DNA of 64,000 nt from Thermohalobaculum sp050043005 (GCA_050043005.1 JBHJIZ010000026.1:1-64000), one strand, 5' to 3'; numbered from the stretch's first letter, positions 33,904-42,837 are shown. Numbers and translations: made by a program. Notes: a model not told the origin generated them from the sequence alone.

Positions 33904-34359
33904 ATGATGAAACTGATCGCAACAATACTGGCAGGCATGGCCCTGGCCGGCGCCGCCATCGCGGCGGATCTGCCGCCGCTTAACCCGCAGCCCAACGCTG
34001 AAATGACGACGTTCGAGCATATCGACGCGCTCAACGCCTGCGACTGGAACAGGTTGATGGCGCAGTACCCCGAAGAGGTGCTGATCATCCTGCCGAACGG
34101 CGCATGGGTCGAAGGCCGCCAGGCGGTCGGAGATGTCTTCGTAGGCTTCTGCAAGACCCGCGAAGAAGGCGGCTTCAAGGGTGCGACGTTCATTGCCGAA
34201 AAGGTCAAGACAGTGGGTGACACAGTGAACGTGTCCTGGCGGGTCGAAGCGGATTGGCTTGCGGAACCCTACAAGGGCGCGGACGCCTATGTGACGCGCG
34301 ATGGCCTTATGTATGCCCAGGTCACGACGTTCGACCCCGGCGCGATGAAGTTCAAATAA
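33904..34359 (+). CDS. Exported NTF2/SnoaL-like protein
   Basis: 151 residues. A signal peptide MKLIATILAGMALAGAAIAA is followed by a small cone-shaped NTF2-like domain: FEHIDALNACDWNRLMAQYP, ILPNGAWVEGRQAVGDVFVG and a last strand GLMYAQVTTFDPG. The start may be the first or the second of two consecutive ATGs. It is flanked by the two SRPBCC paralogues, so three small hydrophobic-pocket proteins are clustered here. Periplasmic binding or isomerisation of a pathway intermediate is plausible but not demonstrated. Confidence 0.72.
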   Translation: MMKLIATILAGMALAGAAIAADLPPLNPQPNAEMTTFEHIDALNACDWNRLMAQYPEEVLIILPNGAWVEGRQAVGDVFVGFCKTREEGGFKGATFIAEKVKTVGDTVNVSWRVEADWLAEPYKGADAYVTRDGLMYAQVTTFDPGAMKFK

Positions 34360-34386
34360 GCGAATAAACGGGGGACGTCAGCGGTT

Positions 34387-34833
34387 ATGGTCAAGGTCTT
34401 GCGAAGCATCGTTCTGGACGCGCCGGTCGAGGCCGTCTGGGATGTGATCCGCGACTTCAACGGCCATGATCGTTGGCACCCTGCCGTCGCCGAGAGCCAT
34501 GTCGAGCGTGGTCAGCCGTCGGACCGCGTCGGCTGCGTGCGCAACTTCCGGCTCGCCGGTGGCGAAAACCTGCGGGAGCAATTGCTGACCCTATCGGATC
34601 TGGAGATGAGCTTCTCGTACTGCTTGCTCGACACGCCGGTGCCGCTGTTCAACTACGTCGCACATGTTCGGCTCACCCCCGTGACCGATACCGATTCGAC
34701 GTTCTGGGAATGGGAAAGCCGCTTCGATACTCCTGCTGGGCAATCGCAGGGCCTCGCTGAAATGGTGGGGAGTGACATTTACGCTGCCGGGTTCGAGGCC
34801 GTGCGCACGCATATGGGGCTTGGCCATGCTTGA
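34387..34833 (+). CDS. SRPBCC-family protein 2
   Basis: A 148-residue paralogue of the protein at 33445-33882, with matching VWDVIRDFNGHDRWHPAVAE, DRVGCVRNFRLAGGENLREQ and AHVRLTPVTDTDSTFWEWES. Its stop codon overlaps the start of the FAD-subunit gene by 8 bp, placing it in the same operon as the Mo hydroxylase. The SRPBCC pair with WHP motifs may act like CoxG in anchoring or in ligand or quinone handling. This is inference from context. Confidence 0.83.
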   Translation: MVKVLRSIVLDAPVEAVWDVIRDFNGHDRWHPAVAESHVERGQPSDRVGCVRNFRLAGGENLREQLLTLSDLEMSFSYCLLDTPVPLFNYVAHVRLTPVTDTDSTFWEWESRFDTPAGQSQGLAEMVGSDIYAAGFEAVRTHMGLGHA

Positions 34834-35614
34834 CGTCGTCACCACCGACACTCTGGCCGAAGCGGCGCAGTCCATGGGTGATCGCACGCGCTTCCTGAAC
34901 GGCGGCACGCTGGTGATGCGCGCCGTGAACTATGGCGACCAACGGTTTGACCGGATCGTGCGCACGCGCGAGGCATTGAACGACGTTCAGACACACGGCG
35001 ACCGGGTGCAACTCGGCGCCGGCGTTACGATGGCGCAGATCATGGCGAGCCGGGACCTGAGCTTCCTTGCCCCTGCCGCTCGTGCTGTCGGCGGGCCTGC
35101 CATCCGCAACATGGCGACCGTCGGTGGAAACATATGTGCGCCGCATCCTTACGGGGACCTCGCCGTCGCACTGCTGGCCCTGGACGGACAGCTCGCGCTG
35201 GCTGATGGAAGCACCCTGCCGCTCGCAACCTACCTGTCGGATCGGAAAGGGTTGATCCGTTCAATTTCGATCCAGCGGCCTTCGGGCGATGCGTTCCGCT
35301 TCCGCAAGGTCTCCCGCGTCAAACCGAAGGGCATCTCGGTCATGTCGATGGCCGCCCACCTGCACCGATCAGCGGGACGACTCTCGGACGTGCGCGTTGC
35401 CTACGCTGCAATGGGCCCGGACCCGGTCCGCGTCCCGGCTGTCGAGCGTGCACTCGAAGGCGCTTCCCTCGACGCGACAGGAATTCAACCCGCGCTTGCC
35501 GCAGCAACCGAAGGGCTCACGCCACCGGACGACGCGCTGGCCTCGTCCTGGTATCGCCGCGAGGTCGCTCCGGTTCATCTGCGTCGCTTGCTGCTCGGAG
35601 AGGACGCGCGATGA
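34826..35614 (+). CDS. Molybdenum hydroxylase FAD-binding subunit (CoxM type)
   Basis: 262 residues from the ATG at 34826, which overlaps the previous stop; the longer frame is an overlap artefact. It has the FAD-binding PCMH fold of xanthine-dehydrogenase-family medium subunits: RFLNGGTLVMRAVNYGDQ, LGAGVTMAQIMASRDL and GGPAIRNMATVGGNICAPHP (the flavin-contacting loop), then the C-terminal substrate-side domain. It passes electrons from the 2Fe-2S subunit to an acceptor. It lies first in an M-S-L order and overlaps the small-subunit gene by 4 bp. Confidence 0.93.
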   Translation: MLDVVTTDTLAEAAQSMGDRTRFLNGGTLVMRAVNYGDQRFDRIVRTREALNDVQTHGDRVQLGAGVTMAQIMASRDLSFLAPAARAVGGPAIRNMATVGGNICAPHPYGDLAVALLALDGQLALADGSTLPLATYLSDRKGLIRSISIQRPSGDAFRFRKVSRVKPKGISVMSMAAHLHRSAGRLSDVRVAYAAMGPDPVRVPAVERALEGASLDATGIQPALAAATEGLTPPDDALASSWYRREVAPVHLRRLLLGEDAR

Positions 35615-36099
35615 AGATCCCCGTCACCTTCACTCTGAATGGCACCGAAGCCGCGGCCTTCACCGATCCCGGGCAGAACCTGCTGGATCTGCTGCGTCGA
35701 AACCTCGGCGACCTGACGCCGAAGTTCGGATGCGGGCAGGGAACCTGCGGCACCTGCACGGTTCTGATCGATGGCGAACCTCACCTGTCCTGCCTCATCC
35801 TTGCCGAGGCGGCTCAGGGACGCGAAATCGAGACAACGGCCGGGCTCGCCAACGGCCCGGACCTCCACCCGCTCCAAACCGCCTTCATGGAGGGCTTCGC
35901 GGCGCAATGCGGATACTGCACGCCCGGCATGCTGATGGTGGCGAAGGCCCTGCTCGACCGCAATCCAAGTCCGACGCGGGATGAAGTGATCGAGGCGATC
36001 TCGGGCAATCTTTGCCGCTGCACCGGCTATGAGCCGATCGTCGAAGCGATCCTGACGGCTGCTCGCGCGCCGCGCCACGCGACCGGGAGGACCGCCTGA
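35611..36099 (+). CDS. Molybdenum hydroxylase 2Fe-2S subunit (CoxS type)
   Basis: 162 residues. The plant-ferredoxin-type cluster ligands are CGQGTCGTCTVLIDGEPHLSC. The second, all-helical cluster is held by CGYCTPGMLM and CRCTGY. This is the complete two-cluster small subunit. The stop codon shares a base with the large-subunit start at 36099, so expression is coupled. Confidence 0.96.
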   Translation: MKIPVTFTLNGTEAAAFTDPGQNLLDLLRRNLGDLTPKFGCGQGTCGTCTVLIDGEPHLSCLILAEAAQGREIETTAGLANGPDLHPLQTAFMEGFAAQCGYCTPGMLMVAKALLDRNPSPTRDEVIEAISGNLCRCTGYEPIVEAILTAARAPRHATGRTA

Positions 36100-38045
36100 T
36101 GCCAGTGGAATTTCGCAAAGACCTGTTCGCGGACGAACGCGACGACAACCTCGCCGAGATCGGCAAACCACATATCCGGCAGGACATCCTCGGCCATGTC
36201 ACTGGCCGCTCGCCCTATTACGACGACCACCTCTTCGATGGCCTGCTGCACCTGCGCTGCGTGCGCGCGCCCTATCACCATGCCCGCGTTCGCTCGGTCG
36301 ACGCATCTGCTGCCGAACGCGTCCCGGGCGTTGTGCGGATCATCCGGCCCTCGGACGTGCCGCAGAACCTGAACACACTTCTGGCCTTGTTGAATTTCGG
36401 GCGGGACGATGAGCCACTTCTAACGCCTGAAAAGACCGGATACCGGGGCGAGCCAATCCTCGCCGTAGTTGCAACATCCGAAGCCGCAGCGCGCGACGCG
36501 GTCGCACAAGTCAAGGTCGACTGGGAAGAGCTGCCGCACGTCCTGGACGTCGAGGAAGCTCTGAAGCCCGGTGCTCCAATCGTCAACACGACCTACCCGA
36601 ACAATACGTTCGACTATCATGACCGCTACGATCACCAAAAGCTTCGCTTCGGCGATACCGAGGCTGCCTTTGCTCAAGCCGATCACATCGTCGAAGGCGA
36701 ATACCAGATGTCGCCGATAGAGCAGGCTCCGATCGAGACCTGCGGCGCAATCGCCTCACCCGAAACCAACGACCGGTTCGTCTGCTACACGTCCACGCAG
36801 GCGTTGTTCTTCTCGGTCGCCGTGTCGGCGAAACAAACCGCCCTGCCCTCTTCCCGGCTACACTTCCTCGGCGGCACGGTCGGTGGCGGCTTCGGCGGAA
36901 AGGTCGACAGCCATCACGAACCGCTCGCGATCCTCGGGGCGATGCTGACCGGACACCCGGTCAAGTACCAATGGGATCGCGCTGAAGAGATGCAGGTCGG
37001 CGCGCCCCGCAGCGGCGAACGCTGGCGTATCAAGGACGGCGTGATGCGGGACGGGCGGATCATCGCGAGGGAGTTCACAGGCTTCTTCGACGCCGGCGCC
37101 TACACGCGGCTCACATCATACGGCGTCCAGAAGTGCACCGGCCACCTGCCGGGCCCGTACACGATCCCGAATGTCGCGTCGAACACGTACTGCGTCTATA
37201 CAAACCGCACACCGTCGACGGCCATGCGCGGCTTCGGCATCACCGGCGTCGACTTCTCGATCGAATGCCAGATGGACCGCGTGGCCGAGGCAGTCGGCAT
37301 GGATCCGATCGAGCTTCGCATTCTCACCGCCTACCGCGACGGCGACATGAAAGCTCACCGGCGCACGGCCAAGAACTGCGCGTTGATCGAAAGCTGCCAG
37401 GTCGTTGCCCAAAAGTCCGGCTGGGCACTGTCGCCAGACGCGATGGCGCAATCGTCACGGGTCGGAGGCGGCGCGGGCTGGCGCGCAGAGATCCCCGAAA
37501 CGGTGATCGATCATGCCGGACAAATCGGTGAGCGCCGCCGGAACTGGATCGATACAGAGCCCTTTGCCGGAGCCACCCAACGTGATCGGATCGCGGCCGG
37601 AACCGCGAACGAGCACCCTGCGACGGGCAATGCACCGCAACGCGATGACATGGTGATCGAAGCGGAACGACTAGGCTTCAAGGTCTCGGACGGCCCGCCT
37701 GCGGGTGCGCCCAGTTACGGAACCCGTGCAACTGCACCAACGCCGCCCGCAGCGCCATCCTTCACGCCACCGCAAACGCCAACGCCGCCGGTTGGCGCGC
37801 CGGTTCCATACCCCAATGCAGGACCCAGCCTGCCGCCGGCAGCACGCGGCGCACCTGCTGCCTCGCCACCCGTCTCTGCGGCGCCGCCAACACCGCCATC
37901 ACCAACGACGCCATCGCCTCAACCCGCGCCAACGGTATCTACGACACCGCCAAGCGCACCTGCCGGATCACAGGACCAAGCGCCACGCGCGCCGCGCCGA
38001 CCAGGCGTCTCGCGCTTCATCTCTGGACCGAGGGGGCGGCGATGA
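36099..38045 (+). CDS. Molybdenum hydroxylase large subunit, N-terminal part, with Pro-rich tail
   Basis: 648 residues. Residues 1-~440 match the first half of the xanthine-dehydrogenase-family Mo subunit: the alpha/beta hammerhead domain (VTGRSPYYDDHLFDGLLHLR), GGTVGGGFGGKVDSHHEPLA, and the active-site-side STAMRGFGITGVDFSIE. After VVAQKSGWALSPDAM the family similarity ends. Residues ~450-535 are unique, and ~540-640 are a Pro/Ala/Thr-rich low-complexity tail. The remaining half of the subunit is a separate gene whose ATG overlaps this stop (ATGA at 38042-38045). The AYRCSFR motif of true CO dehydrogenase is absent. Confidence 0.85.
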   Translation: MPVEFRKDLFADERDDNLAEIGKPHIRQDILGHVTGRSPYYDDHLFDGLLHLRCVRAPYHHARVRSVDASAAERVPGVVRIIRPSDVPQNLNTLLALLNFGRDDEPLLTPEKTGYRGEPILAVVATSEAAARDAVAQVKVDWEELPHVLDVEEALKPGAPIVNTTYPNNTFDYHDRYDHQKLRFGDTEAAFAQADHIVEGEYQMSPIEQAPIETCGAIASPETNDRFVCYTSTQALFFSVAVSAKQTALPSSRLHFLGGTVGGGFGGKVDSHHEPLAILGAMLTGHPVKYQWDRAEEMQVGAPRSGERWRIKDGVMRDGRIIAREFTGFFDAGAYTRLTSYGVQKCTGHLPGPYTIPNVASNTYCVYTNRTPSTAMRGFGITGVDFSIECQMDRVAEAVGMDPIELRILTAYRDGDMKAHRRTAKNCALIESCQVVAQKSGWALSPDAMAQSSRVGGGAGWRAEIPETVIDHAGQIGERRRNWIDTEPFAGATQRDRIAAGTANEHPATGNAPQRDDMVIEAERLGFKVSDGPPAGAPSYGTRATAPTPPAAPSFTPPQTPTPPVGAPVPYPNAGPSLPPAARGAPAASPPVSAAPPTPPSPTTPSPQPAPTVSTTPPSAPAGSQDQAPRAPRRPGVSRFISGPRGRR

Positions 38046-39064
38046 CCTTGCATTCAGGACGCGGCTTTGCCTGCATCAACTATCCGATCGGAATGAACCT
38101 GGGCGGCGACCCTTCGCAGGCACTGGTCCACTCGACACCGGACGGTAAATTCAAGGTGGCACTCTCGGCCATTGACCTCGGCCAGGGCATGAAGTCCGTG
38201 ACCCGCCAGATCGCCGCCGAAGCCCTCGGCGTCCCGATCGAGGACGTCTATGTCGACACCGCCGACAGCGACACCGGTCCGCACGACATGGGGTCGTTCG
38301 CCTCGCGCGGAACCCACCGAATGGGAAACGCGGTGATCCGGGCCGCCGCCGCGGCGCGCGCCCAGCTGCTGGAGGCCGCCGCTGAAGAGCTCGAAGTCAA
38401 TGCCTCGGACCTCGTCACAGATGGGCGTGGCAACATCCACGTCCGTGGCGCGCCATCACGCACGATCACCGTCGAGGAAACCGCGCAGGCCGCACAGTTC
38501 CGACAGGGCCGCACGCTCGCCGGGCGCGGGATCTTCCTGGTTCCGATGTCCGACGTTGATCCCGAAACCGGAGAAATGACCCCCGTTTCGTGCTTTGCCC
38601 ACGCAGCCCTGATCGTAGATCTCATCGTCGACGATGAAACCGGTGAGGTCGAAGTCACGCACATCAATTCAGCCTACGAGGTCGGACGCGCGTTGAATCC
38701 GAAACTGGTCGAACAGCAGCTGATCGGCGGTGCCTGGATGGGCGTCTCGCATGCGCTCTACGAGACGACCGAACCCTATTATCCCGACCGCTCCCACGGG
38801 CCGGAAGACTTCAATCATTACCTCCAGCCCGGCCCCGGCGACGCGGTCCCGCACCATATCTCGATCCTCGAACGCCCAGCTCCCGACGCGCCCTATGGCG
38901 GCAAGGGACCAGGCGAGATGTGCGCGAACCCGGTTATCCCGGCGGTCGCCAACGCGGTCTACAACGCGGTCGGCGTGCGTTGCGACAACCTGCCGATCAC
39001 GCCGGAAAAAGTGCTGCGCGGCATCCGCGCCAATGGCGGTGTCCGACCGCCGGTGCAACGGTAG
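38042..39064 (+). CDS. Molybdenum hydroxylase large subunit, C-terminal part
   Basis: 340 residues beginning MTLHSGRGFACINYPIGMNL, which corresponds to the middle of an ordinary Mo subunit, and running to its normal end. It holds the molybdopterin-contacting AIDLGQGMKSVTRQIAAEAL, GSFASRGTHRMGNAV and the catalytic-glutamate loop GGKGPGEMCANPVIPAVANA. Together with the upstream gene it makes one full large subunit of about 780 family-like residues plus the Pro-rich segment. The overlap is -1 relative to the first frame, so coupling by reinitiation or a frameshift product are both conceivable. Confidence 0.87.
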   Translation: MTLHSGRGFACINYPIGMNLGGDPSQALVHSTPDGKFKVALSAIDLGQGMKSVTRQIAAEALGVPIEDVYVDTADSDTGPHDMGSFASRGTHRMGNAVIRAAAAARAQLLEAAAEELEVNASDLVTDGRGNIHVRGAPSRTITVEETAQAAQFRQGRTLAGRGIFLVPMSDVDPETGEMTPVSCFAHAALIVDLIVDDETGEVEVTHINSAYEVGRALNPKLVEQQLIGGAWMGVSHALYETTEPYYPDRSHGPEDFNHYLQPGPGDAVPHHISILERPAPDAPYGGKGPGEMCANPVIPAVANAVYNAVGVRCDNLPITPEKVLRGIRANGGVRPPVQR

Positions 39065-39945
39065 TGCCAATTTCCCCAACGATAGCTGGGATCTCCTCAC
39101 CCGATGCGCTGCAAAAAGCGCTGACGACGGCGCAGTACCTGGCCAGCCCGGATCTTGCCACGGCGGCCTATCTCGCACTGGCGCTCGGCAAACCGCTGCT
39201 GCTCGAAGGTGCGCCCGGCGTCGGCAAGACCGAGGCCGCCAAAGCGCTCGGCGCCGTCCTTGCTCGCCAGGTTATCCGGCTGCAATGCTACGAGGGCATC
39301 GACGCCGCCGCATCGCTATACGAATGGAACTATCCGCGCCAGATGCTCGCAATCCGACAGGCGGGCGATCAGTTCATCAACATTTACGCCGACGATTACC
39401 TGATGGCGCGCCCACTTCTGGAATCGCTGCGCGATCCGCAGGGCACGCTGCTTCTGATCGACGAGGTCGATCGCTCGGACCATGAATTCGAGGCGTTCCT
39501 GCTCGAGTTTCTGTCGGACTTCACGATCTCGATCCCCGAAACCGGCACGGTCCGCGCCCGCACCCATCCGGTCGTCGTGCTCACCTCGAACCGTACCCGC
39601 GACCTGCACGAGGCACTCCGCCGCCGCTGTGTCTATCACTGGATAGACTACCCCTCACCCGAGCTGGAAGCACGCATCGTGATGACCCGCGCATCCTCGG
39701 TCGCGCAGGCCACCGCAGACGCCGTCGTTGCGTCGGTCAACCTGATCCGTGCCGAGCCGCTCACCAAACCGCCGGGCGTTGCGGAAACCGTCGAATGGGC
39801 CGAGGCGGCGACGCTGCTGAACGGCCAAGGCGCGCCCTGGCCAGACGCCTTCCGGCGCGCCATCGGCACGGCGCTGAAGGATCAGGACGACATCACCTAT
39901 ATGGCGCCACGCCTCGACGAGATTCTGCCGGGAGAGGCCGCATGA
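39064..39945 (+). CDS. coxD: MoxR/CoxD-type AAA+ ATPase
   Basis: 293 residues from a GTG at 39064 that overlaps the preceding stop codon; the longer in-frame ATG at 38920 lies inside the Mo-subunit gene. Walker A is LLLEGAPGVGKTE, Walker B is LLLIDEVDRSDHEF, and sensor 1 is PVVVLTSNRTRDLHEALRRR. CoxD-type ATPases with a VWA partner help mature the metal centre of CO dehydrogenase and related Mo hydroxylases. Its place directly after the large subunit and before a VWA gene repeats the L-D-E order. Confidence 0.88.
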   Translation: MPISPTIAGISSPDALQKALTTAQYLASPDLATAAYLALALGKPLLLEGAPGVGKTEAAKALGAVLARQVIRLQCYEGIDAAASLYEWNYPRQMLAIRQAGDQFINIYADDYLMARPLLESLRDPQGTLLLIDEVDRSDHEFEAFLLEFLSDFTISIPETGTVRARTHPVVVLTSNRTRDLHEALRRRCVYHWIDYPSPELEARIVMTRASSVAQATADAVVASVNLIRAEPLTKPPGVAETVEWAEAATLLNGQGAPWPDAFRRAIGTALKDQDDITYMAPRLDEILPGEAA

Positions 39946-41030
39946 CGCTACCTGCGCCGACCCAACTGCTCGTTTCCTTCGCACCGCTCCTGCGCGCCAA
40001 CGGATTTGCCGCAGCGCCGGACCAAACCATCGGCTTTGTCGAGGCAACCGGCCTCCTCGGCCCCACCGGGATCGACGATATCCGCCGCGCCGCCCGGGCG
40101 TTGTTTGCGATCCCGCCGGACCGCTTTGGCAACTTTGACGCCCTCTTCAACGCGCATTTCCTGGGGGCCGCCCTGCCACAGGCGATGCCCGGCGATGACG
40201 AAGAAGTCGCCGCATACGAGCCTACGGGCGAGACAACCGAGATGCCCGATACGCCAGACGACGGCGATCCGGGCGAAGAGGCAACGGCGACGGAGCGACT
40301 TGCTCATCGGCCGGTGATCGACAGTCCGGAGCAGGCTCTGACGCGGTTACGCCGCCTCGCTCCATCGCAATTGCCGCGCCGGCGCTCCCGCCGTTTGAAA
40401 CAGGATCGCACCGGGCGCCTGCCGGACTTGCGCCGCACATTGCGCGATGCGGCACGCCGGGATGGCGAAATTCTGACGCTTCCCAAGCGGCGGCGCCAAA
40501 CACGGCAACGCAGGATCGTCCTGCTGATCGATATCTCGGGTTCGATGAAAGATCGATCGGACAGCGCCCTCGCCCTAGCCCACACGCTCGCGCAGGCTGC
40601 CGACCGGCTCGAAGTCTTCACCCTCGGCACCCGGCTCACCCGCATCACACCTGCACTGCGCCAGCGCAACCGGACCCGCGCGCTCGACCGCGCCGCGGCC
40701 CTGATCGCCGACATTGATGGCGGGACGAGGATCGGAGAAGCGCTGACGGCTTTCCTCGCCGTGCCCCGCTATGCCGGATTTGCGCGCGGTGCGGCAGTGG
40801 TCGTCCTGTCAGATGGACTGGAACGCGGTGAGCCGAACACGCTTGTTGCGGCCACCCAGCGCCTGTCCCGCCTCGCCTGGCGGCTCGACTGGCTCAGCCC
40901 GCTCGCTACCGATGGCACGCCCGAGACGCAGGCGATACAGGCTATAGCGCCGATGCTCGACCACCTCGGTGACGGTGCAACGACCGAGGCAATCAGCGAT
41001 CATCTCCTCGCCATGGCGGACGCCGCATGA
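39942..41030 (+). CDS. coxE: VWA-domain protein, CoxE type
   Basis: 362 residues from the ATG at 39942 (ATGA overlap with coxD). An acidic middle region (TGETTEMPDTPDDGDPGEEA) and an Arg-rich segment precede the C-terminal von Willebrand A domain. The MIDAS motif is VLLIDISGSMKDRSDSALAL, with later GGTRIGEALTAFL and VVLSDGLERG. CoxE partners CoxD in Mo-hydroxylase maturation. The gene overlaps the next one by 4 bp. Confidence 0.87.
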   Translation: MTLPAPTQLLVSFAPLLRANGFAAAPDQTIGFVEATGLLGPTGIDDIRRAARALFAIPPDRFGNFDALFNAHFLGAALPQAMPGDDEEVAAYEPTGETTEMPDTPDDGDPGEEATATERLAHRPVIDSPEQALTRLRRLAPSQLPRRRSRRLKQDRTGRLPDLRRTLRDAARRDGEILTLPKRRRQTRQRRIVLLIDISGSMKDRSDSALALAHTLAQAADRLEVFTLGTRLTRITPALRQRNRTRALDRAAALIADIDGGTRIGEALTAFLAVPRYAGFARGAAVVVLSDGLERGEPNTLVAATQRLSRLAWRLDWLSPLATDGTPETQAIQAIAPMLDHLGDGATTEAISDHLLAMADAA

Positions 41031-41902
41031 TCGACGCGCATCACCATATCTGGCGGCAGAAGGACCTGCCCTGGTTGCTCGGCCCGGAACAACCGCGGAT
41101 CTTCGGGCCCTATGCGCCGATCAAGCGCGATTACCTGATCGACGAATTTCGCTCGGATCTCGAAGGCACCGGCATCGAGAAATCCGTCTACGTTCAAGCC
41201 AACTGGGCACCGAACTGGGCCGCCGACGAGGCCGCCTGGATCCAGTCCATCGCGGATCAGACCGGCTGGCCGCACGGCATCGTCGCCTATGCCGACTTCA
41301 CCGTGCCGGATGTGCGGCCGCAACTCGACAAGCTGGCCCAGTACGCGCTGCTGCGCGGAATCCGCCAGCAGTTTCATTGGCACGAAAATCCGCTCTATCG
41401 CTTTGCCAAGCACGCCAACCTGTGCACGGACCCGACGGTCCAACGAAACATCGCGCATTTGGCGGACCATGGCTGGGCCTTCGATCTGCAGGTGTTTGCG
41501 CCTCAGATGGCGGGTGCCGCCGAATTGGCCGCAGCCTGTCCGGACGTGACCTTCGTCCTTCAGCACGCCGGCATGCTGGAAGATGTATCGAAGGACGGGA
41601 TGACGGCCTGGTGCAAAGGCATGAGGGCCCTGGCCGCGCAACCGAACGTGACCACGAAGCTCAGCGCCTTCGGCACCTTCATTCACCGCAACGATCCGGA
41701 TTTCATTGCGGCGACGATCCATGAGACGCTCAAGATCTTCGGGGCCGAGCGTTGCATGTTCGGTTCGAACTTTCCGATCGAGAAGATCTGGACCAGCTAT
41801 GCAGACCTGTTCGCGGCCTTCGAGGCGGCGACCGCTGAACTGCCGGCCAAAACACAAAGTGCAATCTTCAACGACACCGCAGCGCGGGTCTACCGCATCT
41901 GA
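41027..41902 (+). CDS. Amidohydrolase family 2 protein (lactonase-like)
   Basis: A 291-residue TIM-barrel hydrolase. MIDAHHHIWRQKDLPWLLGP is the N-terminal HxH metal motif with the W typical of the lactone-hydrolase branch. Further barrel landmarks are QFHWHENPLYR, VTFVLQHAGMLED and AERCMFGSNFPIEK. In this branch the last motif is often SNFP rather than SDWP. Relatives open sugar or aromatic-derived lactones (fuconolactonase- and pyrone-dicarboxylate-lactonase-like). It is tightly coupled to the Mo-hydroxylase operon (ATGA overlap), so a ring-opening step on the hydroxylated product is a reasonable guess. Confidence 0.82.
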   Translation: MIDAHHHIWRQKDLPWLLGPEQPRIFGPYAPIKRDYLIDEFRSDLEGTGIEKSVYVQANWAPNWAADEAAWIQSIADQTGWPHGIVAYADFTVPDVRPQLDKLAQYALLRGIRQQFHWHENPLYRFAKHANLCTDPTVQRNIAHLADHGWAFDLQVFAPQMAGAAELAAACPDVTFVLQHAGMLEDVSKDGMTAWCKGMRALAAQPNVTTKLSAFGTFIHRNDPDFIAATIHETLKIFGAERCMFGSNFPIEKIWTSYADLFAAFEAATAELPAKTQSAIFNDTAARVYRI

Positions 41903-41914
41903 GGGAGGGACATC

Positions 41915-42763
41915 ATGGCCTTAACCATCCACACGCTCGATTACGGCGAGATCGAACTGGAGAACTCGTTTCTTGTGCTCGGCCACAACTGCGGCCGCAC
42001 CCGTCGCGTTGCGACCTTTGGTTTCCTGATACTCGGCGGCGAATACCCGGTGCTCGTGGACACCGGCTACCGGGACAATGCGATCATGGAAACACTCGGG
42101 ATGCGCGGCTACCAGTACCATGACAACATGATCGAGCAGCAACTCGCCCGCCACGGCGTCAAGTTGGGTGATGTCCGCTACATCCTGCACACGCACTTGC
42201 ATATCGATCACGCGGGCAAGGACGACCACTTCCCGATGAACACCACGGTGGTGCTGAACCGGCGCGAGATGGAGTTCTCGGTTTCCGGCATCATGTACCC
42301 GCAATACCCGAAGCCCGACATCATGCATCTGGTCGAGCGCATCTATGAGCCCGAGGCGATCCGCTTCCTGGACCTCGAGATATCCGGTGCCGAGGAGATC
42401 ATTCCCGGCGTCTGGTGCGAACCGGCTTATGCCCACACCGAAGGCTCGATGAACGTGATCGTCGACACCGGCGACGGGCTCGCCTGCATCTGCGGCGACG
42501 TGATCTATGACTTCAATGACCAGATCATCGAGCATGTCCGGGGCAACAACTACATGGAACCGCAGGTCACGGGGAACCATGCCGGTTCCAAGCGCAACGA
42601 GAAGGCGCAGCTCAAGAAGCTGCTCAACAACTTCACCTATCTGCTACCGGTCCATGACCGCGGCGCAAAGGTCGAACACGGTCAAGTGGTCGGACGGCTC
42701 GGCATGACTTGCCCGGGTCCCATCACCGAGACGCTGCCCCGCCGCAACTGGTTCCCGGCCTGA
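41915..42763 (+). CDS. Metallo-beta-lactamase-fold hydrolase (N-acyl-homoserine-lactonase-like)
   Basis: 282 residues. The dinuclear zinc motif is ILHTHLHIDHAGKDDHFP (HxHxDH), with a further ligand set in AYAHTEGSMNVIVD and CGDVIYD and a last His in LLPVHDRG. The order and spacing resemble the AttM/AiiA lactonase branch. Given its neighbours it more likely acts on a pathway lactone than on quorum signals, but both are possible. It starts 12 bp after the amidohydrolase stop, behind GAGGGAGG. Confidence 0.82.
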   Translation: MALTIHTLDYGEIELENSFLVLGHNCGRTRRVATFGFLILGGEYPVLVDTGYRDNAIMETLGMRGYQYHDNMIEQQLARHGVKLGDVRYILHTHLHIDHAGKDDHFPMNTTVVLNRREMEFSVSGIMYPQYPKPDIMHLVERIYEPEAIRFLDLEISGAEEIIPGVWCEPAYAHTEGSMNVIVDTGDGLACICGDVIYDFNDQIIEHVRGNNYMEPQVTGNHAGSKRNEKAQLKKLLNNFTYLLPVHDRGAKVEHGQVVGRLGMTCPGPITETLPRRNWFPA

Positions 42764-42837
42764 GCCATGAGCGCGCGCTGCCTCGAACAACCAGGCAACG
42801 GCTCGGGTCGACTCCGGGTTGTTACCAATGGCCGATC

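Noticed and set aside
36099..39064. Split Mo-subunit gene read as a pseudogene or frameshift
   Set aside because: Both parts have intact motifs, the second has its own ATG in a standard ATGA overlap, and the first carries about 200 extra residues that a simple frameshift would not create.
36099..41030. Aerobic CO dehydrogenase (cox) operon
   Set aside because: The gene order fits, but the large subunit lacks the AYRCSFR active-site motif and the neighbours are lactonases and amidohydrolases.
41915..42763. Quorum-quenching lactonase as the main function
   Set aside because: The fold and HxHxDH motif fit, but there is no luxI/luxR-type gene nearby and the gene is embedded in a catabolic operon. 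It is kept only as an alternative.
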